A DNA stretch of 35,148 bases from Nitrospira lenta (lineage in GTDB: Bacteria; Nitrospirota; Nitrospiria; Nitrospirales; Nitrospiraceae): the NCBI GenBank assembly GCA_945905765.1, contig CAMDPZ010000023.1, positions 1 to 35,148 on the forward strand, given 5' to 3'. The position numbers and the translations under genes are program-made. Shown piece by piece: positions 1 to 7,738 of this stretch. How positions within the stretch are numbered: the stretch's first letter is position 1; each line of letters starts with the position of its first letter. The notes beneath the pieces were generated by a model, which was not told the DNA's origin, did not search any database, and saw only the letters and a list, made by a program, of their open reading frames with translations.

Positions 1-315
1 ATTTTAGACAAACAGATCCTGGAAGACAAGGGCGCGCGAACCGATCTGGCGCTGTCTCTCCTGAGGTTTCCGGAGACGGATCAGGCCTATTCGGCTTCCG
101 CTCCGGACCGGTTGCGCTACTGCTTGGGAGCCTTCCCGAAATATTCCTGTCGGCTGACCGCCACGTCGGTGACGAACATGACTCCGGAATGCCGATCGAA
201 CAGCGGCCGCAGTCCTGCCAGGATGGGCTCCACTTTTTCCTCCGGGACGACCGTCATGATCATCTCAAGGCTTTCCTGCTCGCTGAACATGAAGTGGGCT
301 TCACGCACGCCATGA
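1..315 (+). other. Open frame at window edge, possible 3' end of a plus-strand gene
   Basis: Frame 1 is open from the first base to a stop at 313-315. The first ~40 codons (1-116) use ordinary GC-rich codons and read like real protein, with a helical Leu/Asp/Arg-rich stretch. The rest of the frame lies antisense over the PII-like gene and does not look like protein there. It may be the tail of a gene that starts outside the window, possibly frameshifted near its end, or a chance open frame. No function is recognisable. Confidence 0.2.
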
Positions 316-455
316 TGCCCTTTGCCCGACACATTGCCGATGATCGTGTAGCCGGTCGCGTTGACCCGGTCCAGCAGCTCCGTCACAAACGGCCGGTGTT
401 CTCCCGCTACGATTACCCGGATCTCTTTCATTGGATGCAATATTAACCCGCCCAC
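117..455 (-). CDS. PII-like signalling protein of the DAB carbon-uptake operon
   Basis: A 112-residue PII-like small trimeric-type protein. The N-terminal beta strand (KEIRVIVAGEH) is followed by a helix (FVTELLDRV), a strand and a T-loop-like segment (GNVSGKGHHGVREAHF), then the second beta-alpha-beta unit, which is the PII/ferredoxin-like layout. I chose the GTG at 455 because AAGGAG sits about 7 bases upstream; the internal ATG at 431 has no comparable site, and a short LHPMK-type leader is common in this subgroup. It lies 47 bases after dabA in the same direction and is probably the last gene of the operon. PII-like proteins next to dabA genes are known, and they are thought to tune bicarbonate uptake to carbon, nitrogen or adenylate state. 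The ligand cannot be told from sequence. There is no canonical GlnB uridylylation tyrosine context, so I do not call it GlnB or GlnK. Confidence 0.85.
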   Translation of the reverse strand: MGGLILHPMKEIRVIVAGEHRPFVTELLDRVNATGYTIIGNVSGKGHHGVREAHFMFSEQESLEMIMTVVPEEKVEPILAGLRPLFDRHSGVMFVTDVAVSRQEYFGKAPKQ

Positions 456-502
456 GGTTCAGCTCCTTCCTTGGTGAATAATTCTGTCCAACACGCGCGC
501 AT

Positions 503-3500
503 TCACAAGCCGGCTCCGGTGTCGACTTTGGCCCATTCGCCGGTTGGGCGATACCGATAGAAGACTCCCTCCTCCGGCTCCAGGGCGACCAGGTGGACCC
601 ACTCGTTATGATAGAACTGCCGCAACACTTCATGGCGCCCTATCAGCTTCACGATCCGCTCGCGCGGCGCTTCGATCACGGACAGGAGCCGCATCGGCTC
701 ATGATACGGCGCCTCGCCGTTCATAACGGTCTGCAGAGCGAGCCCGATCCGGAGGTCGCTCCAGGGGCCGGACATGATGCCGAAGCGGCCCACGACATTA
801 TGGTAGATCTTACTCCCGCTGCCATAGACCTCATTATCCACCGTGGAAAAATAATGCTCCATGTTGATCCACTGAGCCACGACTTGCGGCCCGGTCATCA
901 GCACCTCGAGTAAGCGGCTGCTCGGATCATCCCGATAGTCGTACGATTGCAGAAACACGCGTCCGCCCAGATCGATCCCTTTGGTCAAGTCCCGCCGGCC
1001 GATCACGATGGACGCGTTGCTCGACAGGCCCCATTCCGGTCGCACCTGGCTCCAGTCCACGCTCCGCCGGCGCACATGCGCGATCGACTCAGGGGCCGGC
1101 AGCGGTTCGGCGAGATCGGGAAAGCGGGTGCAACGTTCCAGACTTGTGAGGCGGGAGGCTTCGTTGAGGTCTTGGGTCAGCCGCGCGATATCTGCGCGGT
1201 GCGTCGGCGGCGCATCCTCAAAATCGAAGAGTTGGACGGCATCGGTCGTGGTATCGACTTGCCCGGCCAGGAAGTGCGTGTCGGACGGAATCACGAGACC
1301 GCTTTTCGCCAGGCGTTCCCGTACTTTTTGATTGTTGGCCATCATGGCGAGCACGCGCGCGTTGGGTTTGCCTTCGTTGCCTCCGCAGGCGCCGCAGTCC
1401 AGGGCGGATTCGAACGGATTATTCTCAGAGGTGCTGCCGTGCGCGCAGAACAGGACGAGGCGCGCGAACTGATGCGTGAGGCCCATCATCCGCAAGGCCG
1501 TGTCCACGGTCAGGACCTGCTCGTCGAGCGTAAAGCCGGTGCGCGTGATTCGTTCCTTTTGCCGGGAAGCCGATCGCTGATTGATGTCGTAGCGCTGCCG
1601 CAAGGTAGTCACGAAGGTGTTGAGGGCTTCTGCCGAGAGTCCGGCCTGGGTTGCGGATGAGACGAGTGCTGCCTCCGGCTCACCGTTACCGCTCAAGGCC
1701 CATTGCCGCAAGGCCTCGACCAGGGCCGGCGTGATCTGAGAGCTGCGCAGGCCGGTACGCTCTTGGAGCGCCTGTCTGATGGTGGCCTGTTGTTCGGCCA
1801 TCATCATCTCGGCGGTATCGGTCGGCGCCAGCTTATCGACGGTGAGGGTCGTGGCGATGGCTGGCACGAAGAGGCGCTGTAACCAATTGGTCCAGCGCCG
1901 GTAGAGAGCGGGCAGGAAGGTCTTGCCGATAATGGGAAGCCCGTAAAGCCAGCCTAACGATTCGACCATGACATAGGGTGTCACGACGTTCTCTTTTAGA
2001 TCATGCAGCAGCGTATGACCGGCATGGACCATTCTGGTCCGGGCCTCATGTTTCGAGACGACATGATCGAGATGGCTGCGGGGGATTTCGCGCACCTCGT
2101 TCTTGGCGCGCATGATGACGGGGAACTGCTCCGTGTCATGCTCCTTGCCCCAGGCGCGGTAGCGGATGAAGGCGGCGAAAAAGCCGGCGAACCCGTAGGT
2201 GGCGTTTGCGCCGCTGGATTCGAGATGCCGCCGGAACGGTTCGGAGCGGACATCGATGCAAAAGACCGATTGCGAATGGGGCCGTTCGAGTTTCGGTTCG
2301 ACGTTCGATGGGGGCTGGGCGACTGGTGATCGGGCGAGCGCGCCGAGGAGTCGTTCCTGATAGCCGGCTTCGAAGGCCTTGAGCCAGACCGGTCCATGGT
2401 CCGATTCGGGGAAGGTTTTCATCCACTCGACGAGGCGGACGAGTTCGTCCGGCGTTGTGGTCATCAGCGTGGTCGGATCGAGCTGCAGCGCCAGTGCGAG
2501 GGATCGCAACTGCTTGGCGGCGCCATGGCGGGCGACGCGGAGCTGGCGGGGCGCGACGTCCGACCGGTAGCGCTCGTACAATCCGTCCCAGTCCGGTGCG
2601 TGCTGATGCCGCAGCCGGTCGACTTCCTCCGCGTAGATGGCGGGAAGCCGGCCGGCGACTCGTTCCCGACGCAGAAAATATTCCTTGGAACGGCGCCGCA
2701 TATAGTCTGTCACGGACTGGTACGTTCCCTCGATGCCGAGTTCATCCCGGCAGGTTTGTTGAACCAGCTCACGCACATACCAGAGACGGATCGCGAGATA
2801 TTTGACCACCCCGACCGGATAGGCCCGCTGCCATTCGTAGTCACGCTCTTCTGAACGCCATTTAATGAAACCGGCCCATCCCGGCAGTGCCGTCAGTTGC
2901 AAGGAGAGATAATCCTGCCGGAGATTTACCGGAATGCCGAGCGCATCCAAACTTTCCAGTAACGCGTCTTCGGGATAGTCGGGCAGGTTGGCAATCTTCC
3001 GTCTGCTGTCGGAAATGCCGCAGGGCGACCATTCATGGGCCGCCAGAGCTTTCCAGGCCAGGTACAGGCCCTGTTCCCGTCCCGGCATGTCCCAGGTGGC
3101 ATGGCCCTCGTCCAGGAACGCCGCGCACCACTTGATCAGTTCGCGGTTGATCTGGTCGACGATGGTGGTGCCTAGCGCCTGATCGCACCAATGAGAGAGC
3201 GTCATCCATTGGCCGAGCGATGCTTGATTACAGTGGACCAGGCCCCGTACGCGCTCATCCAGATTCGGATTGGGCAACACCATTTCCAAGCGATCGGCGA
3301 TCGAGATGTCCAATTGGTGGTAGGGGTCGTGCTCCCATCGCGCATCCAACGGTTCCTCGACCGGTGTGCAGAGGCCTTCGGCAAGACAGGCGCGGAGTAC
3401 TTCGCCATGAGACACGCGATGTAATCCGATCGTCGCCCATTCGTCGCGCGCCAGCGGAGCCACAGCCGCTTGCATATGGCGGGCTTGAATTCGACCGGCG

Positions 3501-3733
3501 CGAAGATAGTGGCGATAGAGTTCGCTGGGGAGATAGCCGTTTCCCCCGAGGAATTGTTTCCCGCGAGTGACCGTTTCTTCGAACGGAAGATATTCGAGGC
3601 TATGGAGCGGATTGTGATGGACGAAGGTCCGCATCGGCCAATATTGGGCGACGACCTCGCTCGCGAGGCGAATCACGCCCCGGAGCTCCATGCGTCTGGT
3701 TTCTATGTTGACGGAGGGGTTTAACGATTCCAT
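503..3733 (-). CDS. dabA: DabA, inorganic carbon transporter subunit (DUF2309)
   Basis: A 1,076-residue DUF2309/DabA protein, the cytoplasmic subunit that with DabB forms an energy-coupled CO2-hydrating, bicarbonate-accumulating complex. A beta-carbonic-anhydrase-like zinc site is visible: C492-x-D494 in a CIDVRSEPFRRHLE-type motif, then H765 in HGSTSENNP and C780 in LDCGACGG. The H-to-C spacing of 15 matches the known DabA site. The N-terminal VHHNPLHSLEYLPFE motif is also typical. The ATG at 3733 has GGAG 8 bases upstream and overlaps the stop of the preceding membrane-subunit gene, so translation is probably coupled. The protein is much longer than the ~830-residue Halothiobacillus DabA, with extra sequence between the two halves of the metal site. 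Staphylococcal MpsB is a homologue, so an ion-coupled membrane-potential role is related rather than exclusive. Confidence 0.95.
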   Translation of the reverse strand: MESLNPSVNIETRRMELRGVIRLASEVVAQYWPMRTFVHHNPLHSLEYLPFEETVTRGKQFLGGNGYLPSELYRHYLRAGRIQARHMQAAVAPLARDEWATIGLHRVSHGEVLRACLAEGLCTPVEEPLDARWEHDPYHQLDISIADRLEMVLPNPNLDERVRGLVHCNQASLGQWMTLSHWCDQALGTTIVDQINRELIKWCAAFLDEGHATWDMPGREQGLYLAWKALAAHEWSPCGISDSRRKIANLPDYPEDALLESLDALGIPVNLRQDYLSLQLTALPGWAGFIKWRSEERDYEWQRAYPVGVVKYLAIRLWYVRELVQQTCRDELGIEGTYQSVTDYMRRRSKEYFLRRERVAGRLPAIYAEEVDRLRHQHAPDWDGLYERYRSDVAPRQLRVARHGAAKQLRSLALALQLDPTTLMTTTPDELVRLVEWMKTFPESDHGPVWLKAFEAGYQERLLGALARSPVAQPPSNVEPKLERPHSQSVFCIDVRSEPFRRHLESSGANATYGFAGFFAAFIRYRAWGKEHDTEQFPVIMRAKNEVREIPRSHLDHVVSKHEARTRMVHAGHTLLHDLKENVVTPYVMVESLGWLYGLPIIGKTFLPALYRRWTNWLQRLFVPAIATTLTVDKLAPTDTAEMMMAEQQATIRQALQERTGLRSSQITPALVEALRQWALSGNGEPEAALVSSATQAGLSAEALNTFVTTLRQRYDINQRSASRQKERITRTGFTLDEQVLTVDTALRMMGLTHQFARLVLFCAHGSTSENNPFESALDCGACGGNEGKPNARVLAMMANNQKVRERLAKSGLVIPSDTHFLAGQVDTTTDAVQLFDFEDAPPTHRADIARLTQDLNEASRLTSLERCTRFPDLAEPLPAPESIAHVRRRSVDWSQVRPEWGLSSNASIVIGRRDLTKGIDLGGRVFLQSYDYRDDPSSRLLEVLMTGPQVVAQWINMEHYFSTVDNEVYGSGSKIYHNVVGRFGIMSGPWSDLRIGLALQTVMNGEAPYHEPMRLLSVIEAPRERIVKLIGRHEVLRQFYHNEWVHLVALEPEEGVFYRYRPTGEWAKVDTGAGL

Positions 3734-5022
3734 GAGACTGGCTCCATGATGGCCCCGGTGCCGGTCGATCGCGGCGCCCCTTCGAACAGGTTGGTTGGCG
3801 CGAGACCCAAGGCGAACATGATTATCACCACGATCAGGAGTGAGGCGAATTCTGATTGGCGTAGATCCTCATAGCGGAGATCCGGGCGTTTGCGGCCGAA
3901 GAGCAGCCGTTGCACTAGATCGAGGATGTACCAGGATGTCGCGAGCCAGGTGATGGCGACAACGAAGGGGGCGATCGAGAGAGTCAGCGGCGAGGTGAAG
4001 AGTAGCCCCATGAAGCCGGCGAAGACGCCAAAGGGAGGCAGCCCCATTGCAGCCAAGGCCAGGAGAGAAATCAATACGGCGAACTGTGGCATCTGCGCAG
4101 CCAGTCCGCTGATGGCTCGCGGATCCACATCGTCGCCGTAGCGTGTCCGGATCACCTGCCAGGCGAGGAGGAGTCCACCGGTCACAAGCGCCAGGCTGCC
4201 CAGGAAGACTGCGGCCTGCGGTCTGACGGTCCGTAAGGTGGCCACGAACCACCAGAGGAGGGAGAAGAACGACAGGCTGCCATAGGCGAGGAGTAGCCGC
4301 ACACGCGACTGGGCCAGCGCCTTGATCGCTCCATAGAGGGCTCCCGACAAGGCCAACAGGATCACCGCTGAGGTCACCATGTTGGGGAGGGTTGAAAATA
4401 CCGCTGCCACCCGATGCAGTCCGATCGCGGGGAGCAACAGCACGGTGAAGGGGGGGAGACTGCCGGGCAATCGTGTGAGCGCCGCCACATAACCATGGTG
4501 GAAGGGGACTAGCGGGAGCAGGATGGCGCAAGTGAGCAACGAAGGGATGGCCGAGTCGGTCATGGCCGCGATCCCAGCGCATAGCGTTCCCAGCCCGTAG
4601 GTGCCGATTCCCAACCACGAGGGCCCCCAGAACGGATCGTGATGCCAATAGAGGAGGCACGTGATAAGGCCCAGGATCAGGGTGAGCGCGATCGAGCCGA
4701 CAGGGGACGGGAGCGTGAGAATACCCAAGCCCAGTCCTAGAAACACCAGGGTCACGACCCATGCCAGGCGATGGTCCCGGTGCACCGGCTGTCCCAGGAG
4801 CGAGACGCAGGCGGCCAGCGGAAGGAGCAGGACGAAGAGGAGTCCCTCGGTGGACTCCGTCAATCTGAAGAAGTTGACAAGGACGGCGAGCAGACTCGCC
4901 AGGGTGACGGTGACCGACCAGGCCTTCAATTTTTCCGGCTGAGACCAGACCGCGAGGCCCAACAGCGCGCCCAGCAAGGGAACTGCGGCGACGAGCCAGG
5001 GAGTGAGCATCGGGTTGATCAT
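3721..5022 (-). CDS. Second antiporter-like (NuoM/NuoN-like) membrane subunit of the DAB complex
   Basis: A 433-residue polytopic protein with about 12-14 hydrophobic segments, resembling NuoM/NuoN/MrpD proton-conducting subunits. The PLVPFHHG segment (about residues 170-177) corresponds to the conserved PLFPFHTW region of these subunits. The lysine normally found just before it (AIKVP) is replaced by L168 (AILLP). A later SRVRLLLAYGSLSF segment matches the usual AQxDxKRLLAYSSI region, again with altered charges. I chose the ATG at 5022 because it overlaps the upstream stop (ATGA) and has AGGTGG about 5 bases upstream; a GTG at 5031 is in frame. It sits between the NuoL-like dabB and dabA, overlapping both, so it is very likely a third structural subunit. 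Simple two-gene dabAB operons lack it. It could be a degenerate scaffold subunit rather than an ion channel. Confidence 0.8.
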   Translation of the reverse strand: MINPMLTPWLVAAVPLLGALLGLAVWSQPEKLKAWSVTVTLASLLAVLVNFFRLTESTEGLLFVLLLPLAACVSLLGQPVHRDHRLAWVVTLVFLGLGLGILTLPSPVGSIALTLILGLITCLLYWHHDPFWGPSWLGIGTYGLGTLCAGIAAMTDSAIPSLLTCAILLPLVPFHHGYVAALTRLPGSLPPFTVLLLPAIGLHRVAAVFSTLPNMVTSAVILLALSGALYGAIKALAQSRVRLLLAYGSLSFFSLLWWFVATLRTVRPQAAVFLGSLALVTGGLLLAWQVIRTRYGDDVDPRAISGLAAQMPQFAVLISLLALAAMGLPPFGVFAGFMGLLFTSPLTLSIAPFVVAITWLATSWYILDLVQRLLFGRKRPDLRYEDLRQSEFASLLIVVIIMFALGLAPTNLFEGAPRSTGTGAIMEPVSWNR

Positions 5023-6719
5023 TCCGACCACCTCGCATTGCGCTTGTCGATGCGGTGGACGAGGCGCATGACCGCTTTCCCCAGCGCCTGGTAGAACTCA
5101 TCCATATACAGCCGGTTCATGACGATGACATACAGGCGAACGCGTAGTCCTGCGACCCACCCCGGTAGCCACATCGTCTGGCCATGGGCTCGCATGTACA
5201 GATAGCCCCAACTGAGCACCGTCATAATCGTGGCCATGATGACCATGCTGTCGAACAGCCAGTTTGGCAGGTCTGCGGCCTGGAAGTACGATGCGACCTC
5301 GTCCGGATTTGGATAGAGGAAGGCGGTGAAGGACTCGACGGCGAACAGATAGACGAAGATGACGAAAAGCAGGGTCAGTAACATCGCGGAGGAAACTTTC
5401 CAGGAGGCGATGGCGCGTAACCGTGTGAGCGTCAAGATCGCCTGGGACGAGGTGATCCAGATAAAGAAGAGAAAGATCACGGTCCCCTGAGCCTCTAGCA
5501 GGGGGATGTGGAGCACTCCATGCGTCACGAGGAGAATCAGGAGCGGAATCAACAGCGTGGTGATGAACCCCGTCGACCAGGTCAGGGAGGAAAAAACCTT
5601 GGCTTCCTCGCGAGGGTCCGCATGGGGCGATTCCGGATCTTGGCGGGCCTTGTGAATCACGTTTCCGCAATTTAAGAAGACGGTGGCCTTGAAGAGGCCG
5701 TGCGCGATCAGGTGAAAGACGGCCAGCGAAAACGCGCCCAGGCCGCATTCCATAATCATGTAGCCCATCTGGCCGATTGTCGAAAATCCCAGCGTCTTCT
5801 TGATGTCGTTCTGCGCCAGCATCATGGTGGCGCCCAGGACCGCGGTGAGCGTGCCGACCACGAGCGCCACATGCAGCGTGGTCGGGCTGAGACCGTAGAG
5901 CGGCGCCAGGCGGTTGATCAGGAAGCCGCCCGCATTGATGATGCCGGCGTGGAGAAACGCAGTAACCGGCGTCGGTGCATACAGCGACCGGGGCAGCCAA
6001 AAATGCAGCGGAAACTGCGCGGACTTGCTCATGCCGCCGATGAACAATAAGAGCGTGACGGCTGTCGGTCCGCTGATTTCGACGCCCGGCCAAAGCGACA
6101 GCATGCCCGGCTGGTCGGCGGCCCTGGCGAAGAGGGCTTCAAATTCGAGCGTCCCATATAACTGGTAGGCGAGCACGGTGCCTGAGAGAAACGCGACATC
6201 GCCGATCCGTAAGAGGGTAAAGGTTCTGAACGCGCCGTCGAGCGTTGCCGCATGGGCATGGTTGTGGGCCAGGAGATAGAGCATGTAGCTTAGGACCTGC
6301 CAGAAGAGAAACAACATCATTAAATTGGCGCTGGACACCATGCAGAGCAACGCCGCGGTCGTAAAGCCGATGAGCGCCAGATAGCGCCGATCGTGAGGGT
6401 CCTGGTACATGTAGCCGATCGAGTAGGTGTAGATGATCGTTCCGACGCCGGAGATCAGCACCATCATGACGGCGCTCAAGCGGTCGATATAGAACCCGAT
6501 GGGGAAGGCCAGGGTGGCCGGGGACGCGGGATCGTAGAACCGGAGCGTGATGGGCCCCTGCGTGGCCACCCACCAGAGTGTGGCGATGGCGCCGAGAAAG
6601 GCTCCGCCGATGGGATAGGCCGCCATCTTGGCCCGTTCCTGCCGCGAGGGTTCGTCACCCGCCAGGACGAGGAGCGCCGCGAACAGCGGAAGCAGCGGCA
6701 CGAGCATTACGAACGACAT
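5019..6719 (-). CDS. dabB: DabB, NuoL-like membrane subunit of the inorganic carbon transporter
   Basis: A 566-residue protein of the proton-conducting membrane transporter family (NuoL, MrpA, DabB), with about 14-16 transmembrane helices. Motifs include GFYIDRLSAVM near residue 80, GGMSKSAQFPLHFWLP with K232 (equivalent to NuoL K229) and HGLFKATVF with K344 in a later helix. LHAGIINAGGFL is typical of DabB proteins. At the site of the conserved NuoL glutamate (E144) there is Q141 (FWQVLSY). DabB is thought to pass cations inward and energise DabA. I chose the ATG at 6719 because GAGGGG lies 6 bases upstream; in-frame sequence upstream is Arg-rich, not membrane-like. It is the first structural gene of the minus-strand operon and its TGA overlaps the next start. 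Taken alone it could be mistaken for NADH dehydrogenase subunit 5. Confidence 0.9.
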   Translation of the reverse strand: MSFVMLVPLLPLFAALLVLAGDEPSRQERAKMAAYPIGGAFLGAIATLWWVATQGPITLRFYDPASPATLAFPIGFYIDRLSAVMMVLISGVGTIIYTYSIGYMYQDPHDRRYLALIGFTTAALLCMVSSANLMMLFLFWQVLSYMLYLLAHNHAHAATLDGAFRTFTLLRIGDVAFLSGTVLAYQLYGTLEFEALFARAADQPGMLSLWPGVEISGPTAVTLLLFIGGMSKSAQFPLHFWLPRSLYAPTPVTAFLHAGIINAGGFLINRLAPLYGLSPTTLHVALVVGTLTAVLGATMMLAQNDIKKTLGFSTIGQMGYMIMECGLGAFSLAVFHLIAHGLFKATVFLNCGNVIHKARQDPESPHADPREEAKVFSSLTWSTGFITTLLIPLLILLVTHGVLHIPLLEAQGTVIFLFFIWITSSQAILTLTRLRAIASWKVSSAMLLTLLFVIFVYLFAVESFTAFLYPNPDEVASYFQAADLPNWLFDSMVIMATIMTVLSWGYLYMRAHGQTMWLPGWVAGLRVRLYVIVMNRLYMDEFYQALGKAVMRLVHRIDKRNARWSE

Positions 6720-6808
6720 GTCGTACCCCTCGCGCTGCGAAACAGGAACGGCGCCATGCGCAGGGCCTCGGTGATGACGGAGCTCGCGATGTCTTCTTGA
6801 TTGCGCAT
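6707..6808 (-). CDS. Possible 33-residue leader ORF overlapping the dabB start
   Basis: A 33-codon ORF from ATG 6808 (MRNQEDIASSVITEALRMAP...) whose stop lies 12 bases inside dabB, in another frame. It begins about 24 bases downstream of the T-tract of the candidate terminator in the dab leader. It has no clear Shine-Dalgarno site. The overlap would allow translational coupling to dabB, but an ORF this short can arise by chance. No family is recognised. Confidence 0.25.
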   Translation of the reverse strand: MRNQEDIASSVITEALRMAPFLFRSARGTTCRS

Positions 6809-6831
6809 CGATATCGCCAGGTCTACGGAAT

Positions 6832-6878
6832 AAAAAAAGCCAGCGGGCGCGTCTCGTCAGAGTGCACCGCACTGGCTT
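6832..6878 (-). terminator. Candidate intrinsic terminator in the dab leader
   Basis: On the minus strand AAGCCAG (6878-6872) can pair with CTGGCTT (6843-6837), partly extended inward by CGG/CCG. The second arm runs directly into a T-rich tract (6838-6832). It lies upstream of dabB, so it would stop transcription before the operon unless prevented. The loop is large (~28 bases), which weakens the call. Confidence 0.4.
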
Positions 6879-7008
6879 GTATTGTTATCAGCCAACCGAA
6901 TGGGAAGCCGACGACCGTACGTGCCTCATCGTGGAGTTGGGTTTACACCTATGTGAGTTCCCCGTTACGGTTCCGCTGGATCTCTCTAGGAAATCAAGCC
7001 TGCGGCAC
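6862..7008 (-). promoter_or_regulatory. Candidate antiterminator pairing upstream of the dab operon
   Basis: In the minus-strand transcript GTGCCGCAGGCTT (7008-6996) is complementary to AAGCC-TGCGG-CAC within 6878-6862, giving 13 pairs interrupted by two 2-base bulges. This pairing would use the left arm of the candidate terminator, so the two folds exclude each other. The ~117 bases between the arms could fold as a sensor or bind a protein. I do not recognise a known riboswitch class in it. This is a hand-found pairing, not computed. Confidence 0.3.
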
Positions 7009-7175
7009 CGTCTTCCATTGCAAGATGTAGCAGGATTCCGGAGGTAAACGCAAAGAATCTTTCGGTCTAGCGGCACAGGAACATCGGGGCCATCCTCATG
7101 GGTCTTTTGCACAATTTGCCTGGGAAAACAGCCGAAAGTGACGGCGGAGACTCTGCCGGGAATTGGCGCCTGTCA
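6990..7175. other. Divergent intergenic region between dabB and the MpsC-type gene
   Basis: I see no plausible protein gene between the dabB start and about 7274. On the minus strand a weak promoter-like pair (TTGCGT, 17 bases, CTACAT, about 7028-7056) could start the dab transcript just before the antiterminator arm. The remainder shows no tRNA-like fold and no protein-like reading frame that I could support. Confidence 0.25.
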
Positions 7176-7205
7176 TTGCCTTGTTTGTCTCAAGGTCTCT
7201 ATAAT
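7176..7205 (+). promoter_or_regulatory. Sigma70-type promoter for the MpsC-type gene
   Basis: TTGCCT (7176-7181), an 18-base spacer and a perfect TATAAT (7200-7205) precede the plus-strand gene by about 70 bases. The position suits a promoter driving the MpsC-type gene and perhaps the carbonic anhydrase. It diverges from the dab operon. Confidence 0.55.
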
Positions 7206-7273
7206 CCGCCTCGCACGAGGAGGCGCAGCGCAGCGGTCCGGTCTCTATGCAATGGGCCATTGAGCGGGGGAGT

Positions 7274-7633
7274 ATGCACAACGCGATCAGACAGGCCGTC
7301 ATCAAATTCGAGCAGGACTTCATGGGGCGCGGACCGACGGATGTGAAAGCCTTCATCATCCGGGACATGGTGGTCGTTCGACTCAAAGGCGTCCTGACTC
7401 AAGCCGAACGGCAGCTGGTGAAGAACGCGGACGGTGTGGAGATGGTCAAGCGTATGCGCCAGAATTTGATGGCGCAAGGCAAGGACAACTTGTGCGGCGA
7501 GATCGCCGGCATCACCGGCGCAAAGGTCACCGGTTTATTCACAGACATCGACACGCAGGTCGGCGAGCGGGTCATGGTGTTTACGCTCGATCGCGACCTT
7601 GAAACGAGTGAACATTCCGCCGGCAGTCCTTGA
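7274..7633 (+). CDS. DUF2294 / MpsC-type protein
   Basis: A 119-residue DUF2294 protein. The family signature is visible: an N-terminal helix, then GRGPTDVKAFIIRDMVVVRLKGVLTQAE and a C-terminal TGLFTDIDTQVGERVMVFTL strand pair. In Staphylococcus MpsC (DUF2294) works with MpsA (NuoL-like) and MpsB (DUF2309) in a membrane-potential or bicarbonate system. Here it sits divergently from exactly those two partners, which supports a shared role. I chose the ATG at 7274 because a GGGGGAG purine run precedes it and family members start near this point; an in-frame ATG at 7247 has no ribosome site. It has no transmembrane segment, so it is probably cytoplasmic. The biochemical role of DUF2294 is unknown. 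Confidence 0.8.
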   Translation: MHNAIRQAVIKFEQDFMGRGPTDVKAFIIRDMVVVRLKGVLTQAERQLVKNADGVEMVKRMRQNLMAQGKDNLCGEIAGITGAKVTGLFTDIDTQVGERVMVFTLDRDLETSEHSAGSP

Positions 7634-7738
7634 GTCGCTGTCAGTGCGCCGGCGCGCGGGTCCAGTCGGTATCTCTGGTGGCATGGGCTGTTTCAGAAAG
7701 AGAAATCCGCGCGGTCGACCACATAAGGGAGAATGGCG

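Noticed and set aside
947-1660. Long plus-strand open frame antisense to dabA
   Set aside because: It lies wholly inside dabA, has no family-like motif and reflects high GC content, while the opposite strand shows clear catalytic motifs.
6860-7060. tRNA or known riboswitch in the intergenic region
   Set aside because: I found no cloverleaf, CCA end or consensus boxes for cobalamin, TPP, glycine or similar classes; only the candidate pairing is reported.
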